A DNA stretch of 40,367 nucleotides from Rhizopus sp. PT2906 (taxonomy: Eukaryota > Mucoromycota > Mucoromycetes > Mucorales > Rhizopodaceae): NCBI GenBank assembly GCA_025529335.1, contig JAMYHX010000403.1, forward strand, positions 1 to 40,367. Reading direction: 5' to 3'. The first letter of the stretch is position 1; every line of letters starts with the position of its first letter. Below, piece after piece: positions 11,190 to 22,110 of this stretch. Made by a program: the position numbers and the translations under genes. The notes under the pieces were generated by a model. The model was not told the DNA's origin, searched no databases, and worked only from the letters and a program-made list of their open reading frames with translations.

Positions 11190-12010
11190 TTACAGAGTAA
11201 TTTCTCCTTCAACAGCTCTGGGCTGTAATCCTAATTGTTCTAAGCATGTATAATATCTTTGAGGATCTTTTGATTTAAGGTATTTCAAGATCTTTGCACG
11301 GTCATGAACCATAGTACGTAACTGTTTGTAATTATGCTTATCTTTACGGTGTTGGCTTAAATGATTATTCAAGTTATGTATACGAACAGTCAGGATGGCA
11401 GCTAAAAAAATAAAAAGAGTTAGAAGAAATCTATGGGATCGTATCGCATCTTACCTTGCACTTCTGGGCTACCGGTATCTCCTTCCTTTCGTTTAAACCA
11501 GTCGATGGCTTTATGAATATTGTAGATCTGTACTGCCTTTGCATTTCCGTTTTGAAGACTAATGATCTTTTGTAATGTTTCCACCTTGTCCTGTTCCTGC
11601 TTCAATGCTGATTCCATACCGTCAACAGCGGCTATATGACTAGCTTCCACTACCTTTTTAGGTGTTTCTTCAAATAAAAACTGTTGGTCCTTTTCGTCCA
11701 AGAAGTGCATATATCCAGTTTTATGCTGTTGGTAGGCATCGGCTGGTGTCAAAAGGGTTTCAAAAAAGGGGGCTGGCCGACTGACAATAACGGAAGGCTT
11801 TGTACGTTCGAGTTCGGCTATTTTGGCTGCTCGCTTGGCAAGATTTTCTTTCTTGACTTGTTTAGGGTGCTTTTTGGCAAAGGAAGCAGCTGAACTGTGG
11901 AATTCGTGTTTGAAGACGCTGCTAGTAGCTGCAAAGAATGAGTGTCAAGTAATTGTCTTTATTTTCTTTTTTTCTTTACCAGAGCGACATGAGGACAGAC
12001 GACTCAACAT
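11190..12010 (-). CDS. Mitochondrial small-subunit ribosomal protein uS15m (3 exons)
   Basis: Component of the mitochondrial 30S-type subunit, binding the central domain of small rRNA. Exons 12010-11980, 11928-11455 and 11401-11190 give 238 residues. The N-terminus (MLSRLSSCRSATSSVFKHEF) is basic, Ser-rich and free of acidic residues at the start, as expected for a mitochondrial presequence. The S15 core is KRKEGDTGSPEVQ, AAILTVRIHNLNNHL, HRKDKHNY and LKYLKSKDPQRYYTCLEQLG, with the characteristic DTGSxEVQ and HxKDxxxR/N-type loops. A long charged extension precedes the S15 domain, as is common in fungal mitochondrial forms. It is divergent from the exopolyphosphatase gene, sharing a ~500-bp upstream region. 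Confidence 0.92.
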
Positions 12011-12517
12011 GCTTTGTGTTGTAAAAAGGGAATGTTTGTGACCCTGTCAAAAGAAAGAAGTTAAAATCTTGAGCCACCGTGTGACTGTTATTTGTAGCCC
12101 CTTTTGATGTTTAATCCCAGCGTCCACAGATCAGTGGTAGCTTTGAAGTTACCAAGATTTTATCAGTCATCTTAAAGACGAGGTACAATTAATTTATTGC
12201 TCTATAAATCACTTTACCAGTCGTCAAAAACAAGTCAATATCAGTTTGGAAGAATATAAAGTTGGGACGTTAATAACTCAAATGCTATGATAATAAAGGC
12301 ACTGCTGATAGTTTGCTATCTCCATAGACCTACAAAGGTGTCTAATAAGTGATAGCTTTAGTCCTGTTCACACAAGTTGATGCTTTCTCTCTCTCTGTGA
12401 GGTTTATGAGAAATGTAAAAAAGCAATGATTGAAGGATGCTGTGTTACCTAAGCTTCAGGCATACATGTATTTTATTTTATTTTTGCCTTTTTTCTTTTC
12501 ATTTTTTTTCAACCTAA
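12011..12517. other. Divergent promoter interval uS15m / exopolyphosphatase
   Basis: No gene seen in these ~500 bp between two divergently oriented start codons. The part near 12470-12510 is strongly T/pyrimidine-rich, typical of the region just upstream of fungal transcription starts. I saw no further motif I can defend. Confidence 0.5.
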
Positions 12518-13625
12518 ATGTCAATTGGTGAATTCCTTGCACAGCTACATTCTTCACTTGACAAACAACCTCGAGTGATTGTCTCTGGAAATGATTCCGC
12601 AGGTATAAAGAGAAAAAAAAAAGGTTAATGAAACATATGCGTCATTTTGAACATTTGTAGATCTCGATTCCATCATATCCTCACTCTTGTTTGCGTACTT
12701 TAGCAACCTTCGAGATAAAACCAAGACATATGTTCCAGTTGTAAAAGTGCCCCGGGCTGATTTAGAGCTTCGGCCAGAACTAAAATATGTCTTCAATCAA
12801 GTAGGACTTGATTATCAACAATTGGTCTGCTTGGAACAAGTACCAAGTCAAGGCGATGTGGTCTTGATTGACCATAACAGGGCAACACGACCCTTTGATG
12901 ATAACTGTAAATGGAAAGTCATTGGTATTTTGGATCATCATGTGGATGAAGGTTTTTATCTGAATGCACCCTTACGTGTCATTCGTATGGTTGGGTCCTG
13001 TGTGTCTCTTGTTTTGGATCATTTTGGAAATCCACAGTTGGACGAAACCCTAGCCAAATTAGCCGCGGCACCACTGTTGACAGACACAGTCAACTTGAGA
13101 TGGGAACTGGGACGAACAACAGATTTGGATGTACAAGTGTTTGACAGATTAAAGACCCATGTAGACACAGCAGGTTACTTTAAAGAGATTGAGAGAATCA
13201 AGAGTGAAGTGAGTGAGATGCCAACGGAGCATATCTTGCGACGTGATTACAAGGAATTTGAAGTGGGGCCATATAGAATAGGAACAAGTTCAGTCAATTG
13301 GTATTTTGAAGCATGGACTGAAAGGGATCATGGTTATCAATCGATTACTGAGACTAGTCTCAAATTTGCTAAACAAAGAAAACTAGACTTGCAGGTGATC
13401 TTTACTGCCTTTGATCATGGACAGAACGGAGGCTATCAGAGACAGTTGGCCGTGTTTGTGATCAATGAGAAACTGAGACCACTTCAAGAAAGTCTTGAAG
13501 AATCAAAAGACATTGGATTGAAACCTCTGTTTGACAATTATTATCAGCAAGAAAATATCAAAATGTCACGTAAACAAATTTGGCCTTGGATCAGGCAATG
13601 GATTGAAACCAACGAATCAAAATAA
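12518..13625 (+). CDS. PPX1: Exopolyphosphatase, DHH superfamily (PPX1-like; 2 exons)
   Basis: Releases phosphate from the ends of inorganic polyphosphate; yeast Ppx1 is cytosolic/mitochondrial. Exons 12518-12602 and 12661-13625 give 349 residues (yeast Ppx1 is about 397). Metal-site motifs of the DHH family are present in order: NDSADLDS (residues about 25-32, the N-x-D-x-D motif, split by the intron), LIDHN (Asp about 99), GILDHHVDEG (DHH about 120-122), and LLTDTVNL (Asp about 170). The C-terminal DHHA2 region contains GPYRIGTSSVNW. The start ATG is followed directly by family-like sequence, and the intron is 58 bp. Assignment as exopolyphosphatase rather than another DHH phosphoesterase rests on overall motif layout. 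Confidence 0.9.
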
Positions 13626-13741
13626 AGTATTCATGCTGATCCCCTCTTTTGACCAATCAAAATATGGATTTATGTCAACGTGGATAGAGCAGTTGTTGTA
13701 TATATAAGGATTGACTTTCTTTGGCTTCTCTTCTTTCTTTA

Positions 13742-14779
13742 ATGACTTTATTCAAACGATTCAAGCGTAGTTTTAGTTCAAAGGCCATGAAACAGCCATT
13801 TATTACCCGACTTCCTGAAGAGCTCTTGGTTGGCATTTATCAACACTTGGATAGCCCTCAGTGCAGAAGAGCATTCACTTTGACCTGTAAGTCATTCAGA
13901 CGTATTGCTCAACAACCGAGCTCAGTGGCTGCCTGGATAATCACACGATTTGGTCCACGGTTTGCCATTTATTATGCTATTCTTACTATACCTGAACAAT
14001 GTGATCATCGTTTCCTTCAGTACCTATTTAATGCCGGTGCAAAGGTGCCTCCTTGTTTGGTCCAACGTCTCATTCAGACCTATGGGAAACAAGAATATAC
14101 ACAAAAGAGAGAACGTCGATCATCCATTCCCTATGACAGATCCGCCTTGTCCATTCAACATATACCATTTGATGGCTATGCTGCACTTATCACTCACTCA
14201 CTTAAACCTGTCGACGTCCAAGGCAACATCCTCAAAGACTTTTTCACTTCATTTTCTCAGGGCACATTACAGTGGAAAAACGCACTAGAAGAAGGCTACT
14301 TTTTCCCCATCATCACTAATATTGCAGATAACCTACGACCTATCATCAAGTTGGCTCAAGTATACCCCAAAGAGTATCAAAAGATTGCTCCTTTATTCGA
14401 ATTTGACCCTATCGCTCGAGCTTCCCTCTGGCAGGCAGTGCTGAGTGTTCTCTTTGATGAAGCCTTTCGTACAAGTGAACTCACAGGGGACAGAAGGCAT
14501 CAACTCAAGACGATTCAAAATATGATAGGTCAACCTGTGCAGCTGGTCGGCACATGGTCAGAACAGGCCATCTTTCTTCGTGTCTTTGGTGATTTCTTTA
14601 TCAAGTACCCAAGAGGTTATTGTGATGAACATGCCATGATACGTCTACTTGAGCTTCTCACTGCCTATGCCCAACCTCGCTCTTTTACAATCAAACAAGC
14701 ACTGCGTGTGATTAAAAATGACGACGACATGAGAACGGATATCAAGGATACCGTGGAGAAATTTCTTTGTAGACCATAA
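13742..14779 (+). CDS. F-box protein
   Basis: Likely substrate adaptor of an SCF ubiquitin ligase. A single exon encodes 345 residues. Near residues 20-65 the segment ITRLPEELLVGIYQHLDSPQ followed by RAFTLTCKSFRRIAQQP fits the F-box consensus (LPxEhhxxIhxxL ... hhxhxxhCKxhRxh) that binds Skp1. The rest has no LRR, WD40 or kelch repeat that I can see; it looks globular and helical. The frame is open upstream to 13721 through a TTG, but the first ATG is at 13742, about 35 bp downstream of a TATATATAAGG element (13698-13708). It ends 39 bp from the stop codon of the convergent UBX-domain gene. The target is unknown. Confidence 0.75.
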   Translation: MTLFKRFKRSFSSKAMKQPFITRLPEELLVGIYQHLDSPQCRRAFTLTCKSFRRIAQQPSSVAAWIITRFGPRFAIYYAILTIPEQCDHRFLQYLFNAGAKVPPCLVQRLIQTYGKQEYTQKRERRSSIPYDRSALSIQHIPFDGYAALITHSLKPVDVQGNILKDFFTSFSQGTLQWKNALEEGYFFPIITNIADNLRPIIKLAQVYPKEYQKIAPLFEFDPIARASLWQAVLSVLFDEAFRTSELTGDRRHQLKTIQNMIGQPVQLVGTWSEQAIFLRVFGDFFIKYPRGYCDEHAMIRLLELLTAYAQPRSFTIKQALRVIKNDDDMRTDIKDTVEKFLCRP

Positions 14780-14818
14780 TTTGTACTACATCAGTCCATG
14801 TAAAAATAATAAACCCAT

Positions 14819-15795
14819 TTATTCTTCGTCATCAACAGCATCCACAACTAAGGTGGCACTTGGCCATAAGCTTGGAATATTAGACAATGTCTGATGTTCA
14901 TCAGCCTCATACTCCTTTCGAGGATAAGGGCTATGAATCGTAAACTTGTATTGATGGACATAGTCTTCAGGAGCAGACTCACAAGGCTCTACTGGTTCAT
15001 TTGATTTCAGTAATGGGTAAACTTCTACAAATCTATAAAGTGTCTACAACAAAAATACGTGAATTTTATGTTAAATGATTCATCCAAACTTACATCTAGA
15101 GTATCATGTTCACTAAATGAACGGACAACACGGTCACCATTGGCCAAACGGAAACTTAGTTTAGTCATCTTTCCTTCTTTGGGTTCTTCAGGTAGACGCG
15201 TGTACAAATATCGAATGTATTCTTCATTCTTTTGTTTCTGAATTTCTTTTTCTCTTTGTTTCTGCTTTTCTTCTTCTTCTGCTTTTACCAACGCTTCCTT
15301 TTCTTCTTGAGCCTTTTTTACCTAAGTTTTCATATTGATTTTAGTATTTGTCACTCCTTCAATCATTTTACTTACTTTTTCTTGATCAGCCTTTAAGCTT
15401 TCTCGATAGGCTCTGTCTTGATCTTCTCTCAATCGACGTTCCATCTCGCGTTGTTCTCGCTCATTCTTCAATCTGTTCACAACTGCACCGTGTCGATCGA
15501 TGGCTGCATCAATTTGACTCACCAACTCTTCAGCTCGACAGGGTCCTTCCATTCTTTCAATCACAGTCATCTTGGGCGTCGAGGCTCCTAATGGTTTTTG
15601 AAGTGCGATGAGAGCTAAAAATGGATATGTGCTTGCTTGCAAAGTATAACTGACTGAAACATAAAGTCAATTCATGTTTATTAAATGACCAAGTCTGTTA
15701 CCTTTATGAGCTTCAGTTTCTCTTACATTGCCTCCCCATATAAGGATATTCTTTTCCTTGACATAGTCAATCAATTGTCTTGACGTCAATGTTTC

Positions 15796-15857
<62 letters not shown>

Positions 15858-16668
15858 AAAAGTAAGAATTTAAAAAGTGATAAACGAGTCAATTTACCTG
15901 CAAAACAGTTCTGTGTCATCATGATCATCACTTTGCAAAACAACCAACATGAACCTCAATTCCTTTCTTGCCTTTTCTAATGCTTGTGAATAACCACCTT
16001 GAAAGAAATCGACGTGTGTTTGACCATAGTTAAGCTCAAATGCTTGAATAAACTCGTACGCGAGTACACGAGTATCTCTCGGAGGTCGACGGCCACCCGT
16101 AATGGATTGTTGTTGAGAAAGTATGCGTGCTGATATTAATGAATAAATAAACAGGCATTCTTTGTAATTAATAATATAACCTTACATGCAAGAGAAAGAA
16201 TAGACCAGGTGATATTCCATGCAACACCAAATGGCCAAAATAAAATAGATATAAAACTAAAGGAAGAAGAAGGTATACTATTGGGCCGTGACGTACTTGC
16301 TCTTGTCGTCGTCGTTGTTGTTGTTGTTGTTGTTGTCTTTCTTCTCCTTATCGCTCCTGTTGTGTTATCAGCAACTTCTTGTTCCAATTGCTCTCTATGC
16401 TCTTGTGTATTATTGGTCTCGTATTTAGATTCAATGGCTCTCTTTTATACAAATATTAGATATATTTAAAAAGGGGAAGTTATTTAGTACCTCTAAATTC
16501 CAGTCATGTTCAATAAGTTGACCTAAAGCCTCATCTAGGTTCTTTGTTTCTGTAATGGTCTATTGAAAACCAAGTCAATAAACCACAAGTAATGTTGTAT
16601 ATTATTCTTACTTGGTATTGGTTTAATACTTCTTTCTGTTGTTCAGTTAATGTGTCTAAAGAAGTCAT
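14819..16668 (-). CDS. UBA-UAS-UBX protein, FAF2/UBXD8-like (8 exons)
   Basis: ER/lipid-droplet adaptor that recruits Cdc48/p97 for protein extraction (ERAD). Exons: 16668-16612, 16559-16491, 16441-16186, 16129-15898, 15796-15702, 15653-15376, 15321-15094, 15043-14819; 479 residues. In order: UBA-type domain (residues 1-42, ending ALGQLIEHDWNLE); a poly-Thr linker; a hydrophobic hairpin about 106-127 (ISILFWPFGVAWNITWSILS) as in UBXD8; a UAS thioredoxin-like domain about 130-290 (RKELRFMLVVLQSDDHDD, NILIWGGNV); a Glu/Lys/Arg coiled coil; and a UBX domain about 385-470 (LSFRLANGDRVVRSF). The UBX loop reads PYPRKEYEADE where many family members have the FPR Cdc48-contact motif; here it is YPR. 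Intron 4 ends in 57 consecutive T before AG. Confidence 0.92.
15799..15855 (-). repeat. 57-nt homopolymer A/T tract in intron
   Basis: Fifty-seven uninterrupted A on the plus strand, reading as T57 on the sense strand of the UBX gene, directly abutting the AG acceptor at 15797-15798. Exact length should be treated as uncertain because homopolymers are prone to sequencing error. Confidence 0.9.
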
Positions 16669-17018
16669 TGATAAAGAAAAAAAAAAAAGAAAAAGAAAAA
16701 GATAGAATATGAAAACAGAATGCTTTATTTACTCTAAAATTTGACGAATCAAAATTATTTTTAAAACGCTCTACTTACACGAAATGAAAATAAAAATTGA
16801 GACGTAGCAAGATACAATTCAACTTCTAAACCATCAACCTTTGTTTAAGACACTGAACTATTCAGTATAAAAATAGCATACGCTTCCCAACCTAGAATAG
16901 TTGAGTTATGGTTGTTGGCATTGGAAATGCTGAGTAAAAAATATCTGTGAAGAGAGGTTTATGTCTTTTTTTTTTTTTTCTTTTTTTTCTTTTCTCTCTT
17001 TTAAAAATAAAATAAAAA
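16669..17018. other. Divergent promoter interval UBX gene / LSM3
   Basis: No gene seen between the divergent start codons. A purine-rich stretch lies just upstream of the UBX gene (16675-16700) and a T/C-rich stretch (16965-17000) just upstream of LSM3; both are typical pyrimidine-rich leaders on their own sense strands. Confidence 0.5.
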
Positions 17019-17492
17019 ATGGCTGAAGTGACAAATGCACCTTCTGCTGATCTTGGTGCTGTTGAAGAACCACTTGATCTCGTTAGACTCTCGCTAGATG
17101 AACGCATTTATGTTAAATTAAGAGGAGACAGAGAATTGCGTGGTGTCTTACACGTAAAGAAAAGAAATAGAAACAATCTGATTCATTAGCTAATTCATAA
17201 ATTAGGCTTATGATGGACATTTGAACATGGTTTTGGGTGATGTAGAAGAAACAATTACCATTGTTGATGTCAATGAAGAAACACTAGAAGAAGTCATTAG
17301 AGTAAAAAAAAAAAAAAAAATAGAATCAAATAATATAAACTTGATAATAATACGTTTCTTAATAGACAGTAAAGAGAACGTTTGATATGCTTTTTGTTCG
17401 TGGTGATGGTGTTATTCTGGTAAGATAAGAACAAAGAATATCTAACAATTTTACCAACATCATTTTAGGTCTCTCCGCCTTCACGCACATAA
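17019..17492 (+). CDS. LSM3: LSm3, U6 snRNA-associated Sm-like protein (4 exons)
   Basis: Subunit of the Lsm1-7 ring (mRNA decapping and decay) and the Lsm2-8 ring (U6 snRNP, splicing). Exons 17019-17153, 17206-17301, 17366-17419 and 17469-17492 give 102 residues, the usual LSm3 length. The Sm1 motif is EPLDLVRLSLDERIYVKLRG to YDGHLNMVLGDVEE, and the Sm2 motif ends in FVRGDGVILVSPP (RGDG being typical of LSm3). The last exon encodes only seven residues, so automated annotation may truncate the end. Divergent from the UBX gene. Confidence 0.95.
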
Positions 17493-17561
17493 AATTGATA
17501 CAACTTTGCATATATTTGATCCATTATATATAAAAAAATACATAAAATAGTTTATAGTAAG

Positions 17562-17562
<1 letters not shown>

Positions 17563-17616
<54 letters not shown>

Positions 17617-17631
17617 GTTGTTGTTGTTGTT
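17563..17631. repeat. (TTA)n/(GTT)n microsatellite
   Basis: About 18 TTA/ATT triplets followed by GTT triplets lie between the 3' ends of the LSM3 and first P450 genes, outside any coding exon. Confidence 0.9.
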
Positions 17632-17671
17632 TGCATTAGCTATTAAAAAAAAAAAAAGAGAGAGAGATTGA

Positions 17672-19386
17672 TTATAATGCAACAGGCTTTGCCCAAAGAG
17701 TTACGTTCGGAATAGGTCTTGTAGTTATCACCTGTATCTTTCTCACCTCGAAACCTGGCTTTTCGAAGAATTGAATATGATGGAGTAGAATAGCCACGAG
17801 TATCTTCATTTCCAGCATTGCAAACTTATTGCCAATACATTGACGAGCACCAGCCAAGAAGGGCATGTATTCATAAGCGCCTCCGAGATGATCCCCCTTT
17901 TCCCATCGTAAGGGGTTGAATTTATCAGCATCTTCACCCCAGATTTCCTTGGATCGGTGAGTATAAAGAGGCAGGATATGGAAGACGGTGCCTTTTGGTA
18001 TGGTATATTCGCCAAGAGTAACAGGTACACGATTGACACGACTTGTACGAGGAGCAGTAGGAATAAAACGAAGTGTTTCACGGCACACGTAGTCAAGGTA
18101 TGAGATAGAGTTGATAGTTTCATAATCAAATGAGTTTTCATCTTGGAAGAGCACACGCACTTCTTCTCTTAATCTATCTTGAACGTCTTGATGTTGTGCA
18201 AGTAACCAAAAACACCAGCTTAAAGTGCTACTTGTTGTCTCATGGCTAGGAAATATGAGTTAATATACGCTCTATACAAATGCTTTTTATATATATCTTA
18301 CCCAGCAGCTAAAAAGGTTAAGCAATGGTCTTTTAACTCTTTCTTGGTTAATCCCTTTCCAGACCCCTCGTCAATCAAGTCCACCATTAAGGCCAGCAAA
18401 TCTTTGGGTCGACCATTCATGTCGGAAGCTTTTTCTTTTTTGGACCTTTCAATGCCTGCTTCTACAAGGGCCTCAGCTTCCTCATGCAACCATCTTAAGC
18501 TTTTGATCATTGTAAATAAGCGCTTTGATGGTAAATATCTTATAAAAGGAAAGTCTATTTCCCAGACACGCTTCCAGGAAAAGTCGTCATTGAAAATGTT
18601 TAGATACGCCTTGCTGATCCTGTGCAGTCTTTCTGTACCATAGTCCTCAACCGACTTGAAGTCTTGTCCAAAAGCAGTGAGACCAACCACATCCAAAGCA
18701 GCAAGTGCAAATCCAAGGGAAACATCAATTTCAGTATACTCTGACTTGCTCTCGATTATCTTTTTGAGCCATTGATCACGGAGCTTATAGGCTGGAGTAG
18801 CCATGAGAGGAACCATAGAACGAATGGAATAAATGGAAAATGCAGGGTTCAACAGCTTTCGTTGGGTACGATGAAAGTTTCCCTGTGAAGTAATAATTAA
18901 GATTCATGTGTCTTCCTTTCATATTCTAGCATTTACCTCAGTGACCAGCAAACCATTGCCCGCAATACGACGAATAAAACCAGCAGGCCCAGGAGGCTTT
19001 TCAAAGTCGTATACTTGTAATGTCAAGATTTGCTTGACCAATTTTGGATCAGTTACAATCACTCGGGGCTCATTATAGTTATGATGCACAGTATAAATAC
19101 CACCGTACTGCTCCGACCAGCGTCTGAAAGGAGACTCATCGATATTTGATGTCACGATATCAAAATAGTTGCCCATGAACGGTATCCAACTGACGCGAGG
19201 ACCTGGTAGTCTGTTGGCGGGATGAATATAGAGCCTGTAGATGATCATTTTGTACAAAAGATAGCTTGCAAATCCTAATAGACCCAGCGTGGCAGCCCAT
19301 TGTGTGTTTGACAGATACAAAGGTTTCCGATCTTCAATCCACTGGATCATATAGTCTTGAACGATATTAAACATCTCGTATTTCAT
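17672..19386 (-). CDS. Cytochrome P450, membrane-anchored (copy 1; 3 exons)
   Basis: Heme-thiolate monooxygenase, substrate unknown. Exons 19386-18937, 18882-18302 and 18245-17672 give 534 residues. An N-terminal hydrophobic segment (LGLLGFASYLLYKMI) precedes the Pro-rich hinge NRLPGPRVSW, as in ER-anchored P450s. The I-helix oxygen-binding motif AGHETTSST crosses the second intron. ExxR is ETLR (about 400-403), the PERF-like region is FNPLRW, and the heme loop is FLAGARQCIGNKF with Cys about 480. All key residues are intact. The open frame extends upstream to 19419 via a TTG, but the first ATG is 19386, matching the paralogue. Layout is CYP4-like; I do not assign a CYP family number. Exon lengths are identical to copy 2. 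Confidence 0.92.
17985..18324 (-). repeat. Near-identical tract shared with P450 copy 2 (22424-22763)
   Basis: About 340 bp show five differences by eye against the matching segment 4,439 bp away. The tract includes all 56 bp of intron 2, identical in both. Sequence on either side, including intron 1, is clearly diverged with indels. Confidence 0.8.
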
Positions 19387-19437
19387 ATTGAAGGAAGAAA
19401 GAGATGATATTCTATCCAAGGCTCTCGATTTCTGCGC

Positions 19438-19445
19438 CTTTTATA
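19438..19445 (-). promoter_or_regulatory. TATA box of P450 copy 1
   Basis: TATAAAAG on the minus strand, 52 bp upstream of the ATG at 19386. Motif and spacing only. Confidence 0.45.
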
Positions 19446-19917
19446 CATAATTGTTTTGCGCTTATCTCTTGAATGCGGCTGAACCGAGTTTTTTGCCCAA
19501 AAAAAGTCAAATTTTAAAAATAAATCAATGTTTTTTAATTTCTTTAAACGAACACACCAGGCTGTGTCACTGATTAGCTTCGCTTTTTCGAAGCCATGTT
19601 TGTCATCAATGTTGGTCCTAAGCATATATTCGAGACCTTGTGTTATCTTGTTTATAAGCAACGTTAATTAACACAAACATGCATTTTGCCAATCAACTCA
19701 GTATTTGGCTAAAAAGGAAATAAGCTTATTTGTATAATGATTTTCTGTATTATATCTATGTCCTCTTTTAATATGTCAAATTTACATTCTTTGACTGCTT
19801 ATTGATCCTCCCTTTATTCCATACTTGCTCCTCTCCTTATTTCCACCTCTTTTCTTTCTTTTTCTTTTCTTTATTGTGATTCTTTGTTCTTTTTTTTAGT
19901 TATTTCGCTTTGAAAAA
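19446..19917. other. Divergent upstream interval P450-1 / NDK-like gene
   Basis: No gene seen. A strongly T/C-rich segment covers about 19800-19905, just before the NDK-like start, consistent with a fungal promoter or leader. The minus-strand open frame here is AT-biased and lacks motifs. Confidence 0.45.
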
Positions 19918-21867
19918 ATGGTAAATCAAAACAAGGTAAATGGTCTTGATGTGAACACAAAGGAGAGTTACTCACATATATGTTTATTCAGATAAGGGAC
20001 ATACAAGGTGCATGTAAAAGTAAGAAAAATGCAGATATTGCATACTTTTTGATGCGCCCACTAAACACAGATTTTCCCTTTTTTTATAGCTATTGCCGAA
20101 GAGCACAAGGGTAATAAAGGAAAGAGAGAGAGAGATAATTTGAGTTGCTTATATCGATATTAGAAAATGATCTCAACAATGGTGCCTGTGATAGACAAGT
20201 ACAGACACAAAGAACAGTGGCGATCATAAAACCTGATGGGTTATCATCAAAGCAAAAGATCATGGAGGGAATTCAAAGCAAAGAGTTCAAGGTGTTGCAG
20301 GAAAGGACATTGCAACTGACAAAAGATCAAGCAAAGGATCTCTTTGAAAGCCAAAAAACCTATGAGGACTTTGATAAACTAGTTACATGGATAAGCAGGT
20401 AATTTGATAAATTAAATATAAACAAATAAATTTTATTGATCATCCCTAGCTCTGAAATCTGCGCGCTACTCTTAGAAAAGGAAAACGCAATTGACGAGTT
20501 TAAATTCTTCTTGGGACCTAGGAATCCCAAGAAGGCTAAAAAGAAGAAGCATGCCACGTAAATAGACATATTACATAGAGCATAATCTCTCTCCCCTTAC
20601 ATTGTTGTTTGTGTTTTCTAGCCTTCGTGCCTTGTTTGGTACAGATTCAGTCCATAATGCCGTAGACGGAAGTGATTCTGTGGAACATGCTGAAAAAACT
20701 ATTAGGCTTTTATTTGATGGCTGTCAGCAACCACTAAAGCAAAGCACGTCCGATGCATCTGAAGAAACTAAACATGAAGCCATGAGCGACCCTCTTCCAT
20801 CACCTATTCCTTCTGCAGTGTTGAAAACAGATCTTGCATTACAAGCGGATGAAGAAGATGTGCATGCGACTTGTACACCACAAAAACTATCAGAGGGACA
20901 TGTTGCTTCTGTTGAGGAAAATAAGCTTTTGCATAGCAATAGTGATGTATATACAAGCAATAAAACAGAAAGACACGGGCTTGAAGAGTCCGAATTTACT
21001 CAGGTTGCTTCGATAGAGAATAATATGCAGCATGAAGCATCAGGAACGGTTGCTCAAGTTTCAATTTCAGCAACAGTGAATAACGCAGTAAAAAAAGATA
21101 ATGTCAGTCAAAATCAAATTGTAGCTGAAACAGCAGTAGGGGCATTACCACATGACGCAAATGATATAGTCTCAAAAGAAACAGAAAATACAAATGATCG
21201 ACACACAAGGGAGGCCGAAAGCACAAATGATAAAAAAAGTGAACTGTCGAATGTAAAGAAAGAAAGATCAAAAGAGGAAACGCAGAGTACAAAGGTTGAC
21301 AAGTCAAAGGAGGAAGCAACTGTCGCGATAAGGATTCAACAAAGAGCAAGCACTACAAAATCTCTTCTGAGACAGCCGTCTATTAAGATTGCAAATGTCG
21401 TTGATGCTACACAAAAACCCGTACACAGAATTGAACGTAAGCCTGTACCAGTGACACCGCCCAAAGATGTGAAAAGCACCAGTAAAATTGCAAAATTATC
21501 GCCCATCATGCACAAACAAGAAAGTACTACAAGGAAGCCTCTGACAGAAAATGCACAGAAAAAAAAGCCAACAAAGGTCTCAAAACACTTGCCTAGAGTC
21601 GCTCTCTTAGCCAGCCAGAAGCCCAAACAAGAGCCTAAAGATGAACCTATCGTTGAAGCTAAAGAAATCAAGACGATCAAAAAGAAAATATCAACCAAAG
21701 AATTCATTTCAAGACTGACAGCTCCCACTGTCGCTAGTAATAACAAGAAACTCGCAACCAATCAGGTCTCAGTTGCTCAAAAGATAACACCTCAAACAAA
21801 AGTGAATGCTACTGGAAAGTCGTCAAAAGCTGAATTCCTTGAACAGACGAAAATCCTAAAGACATAA
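19918..21867 (+). CDS. NDK-fold pseudoenzyme with long disordered tail
   Basis: N-terminal nucleoside-diphosphate-kinase fold fused to a ~380-residue low-complexity tail. Well-supported exons are 20205-20398, 20450-20557 and 20622-21867. The 5' end is inferred from two tiny phase-compatible exons (19918-19935, 20090-20110), giving 528 residues in frame. NDK features: RTVAIIKPDG at the start, KFFLGPRNP, TLRALFGTD and HNAVDGSDSVEHAEKTI. In active NDKs the loop is N-x-x-H-G-S-D, the His being phosphorylated; here the position is Asp129 (codon GAC), so phosphotransfer by the normal mechanism is unlikely. A Lys-rich insert (KKAKKKKHA) precedes the loop. The tail is rich in Lys, Glu, Thr and Ser, with basic patches suggesting RNA, microtubule or nuclear interactions (inference). 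It lies opposite in strand between two P450 paralogues. Confidence 0.8.
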
Positions 21868-22110
21868 TTTCATCTATACAATCATTAAAGTATTTTTAAT
21901 ATTCTCTTTTACAATAAACCTTTTATTATATAAAGAAACGTGTAAGGAGGCGTATTGATTCATTATTCTTTATCTGATTACTATTTAATGAGGCGTCATA
22001 ATTAAAGCAAGAGACATAATGAAAAGATAAATCATAGTGCAAAAGCCATCCTTACTCGCTTAAATAAAGTTATATATCATATTTTATTAATAAAAATGAG
22101 GAAAAGTTAA

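Noticed and set aside
16209..16469. Hydrophobic poly-Val open frame on the plus strand
   Set aside because: It is the antisense of the poly-Thr linker (ACA/ACG repeats) in the UBX gene.
18242..18643. Plus-strand open frame antisense to P450 copy 1, with a matching one at 22681-23082
   Set aside because: Both arise because the shared intron 2/exon 2 sequence is near-identical in the two paralogues; they are antisense shadows of real exons.
21104..21761. Long minus-strand frames opposite the NDK-like tail
   Set aside because: Reverse reading of a Lys/Thr/Glu-rich coding tail gives Phe/Leu/Ser/Cys-rich frames; no motif and the plus-strand frame is clearly the coding one.
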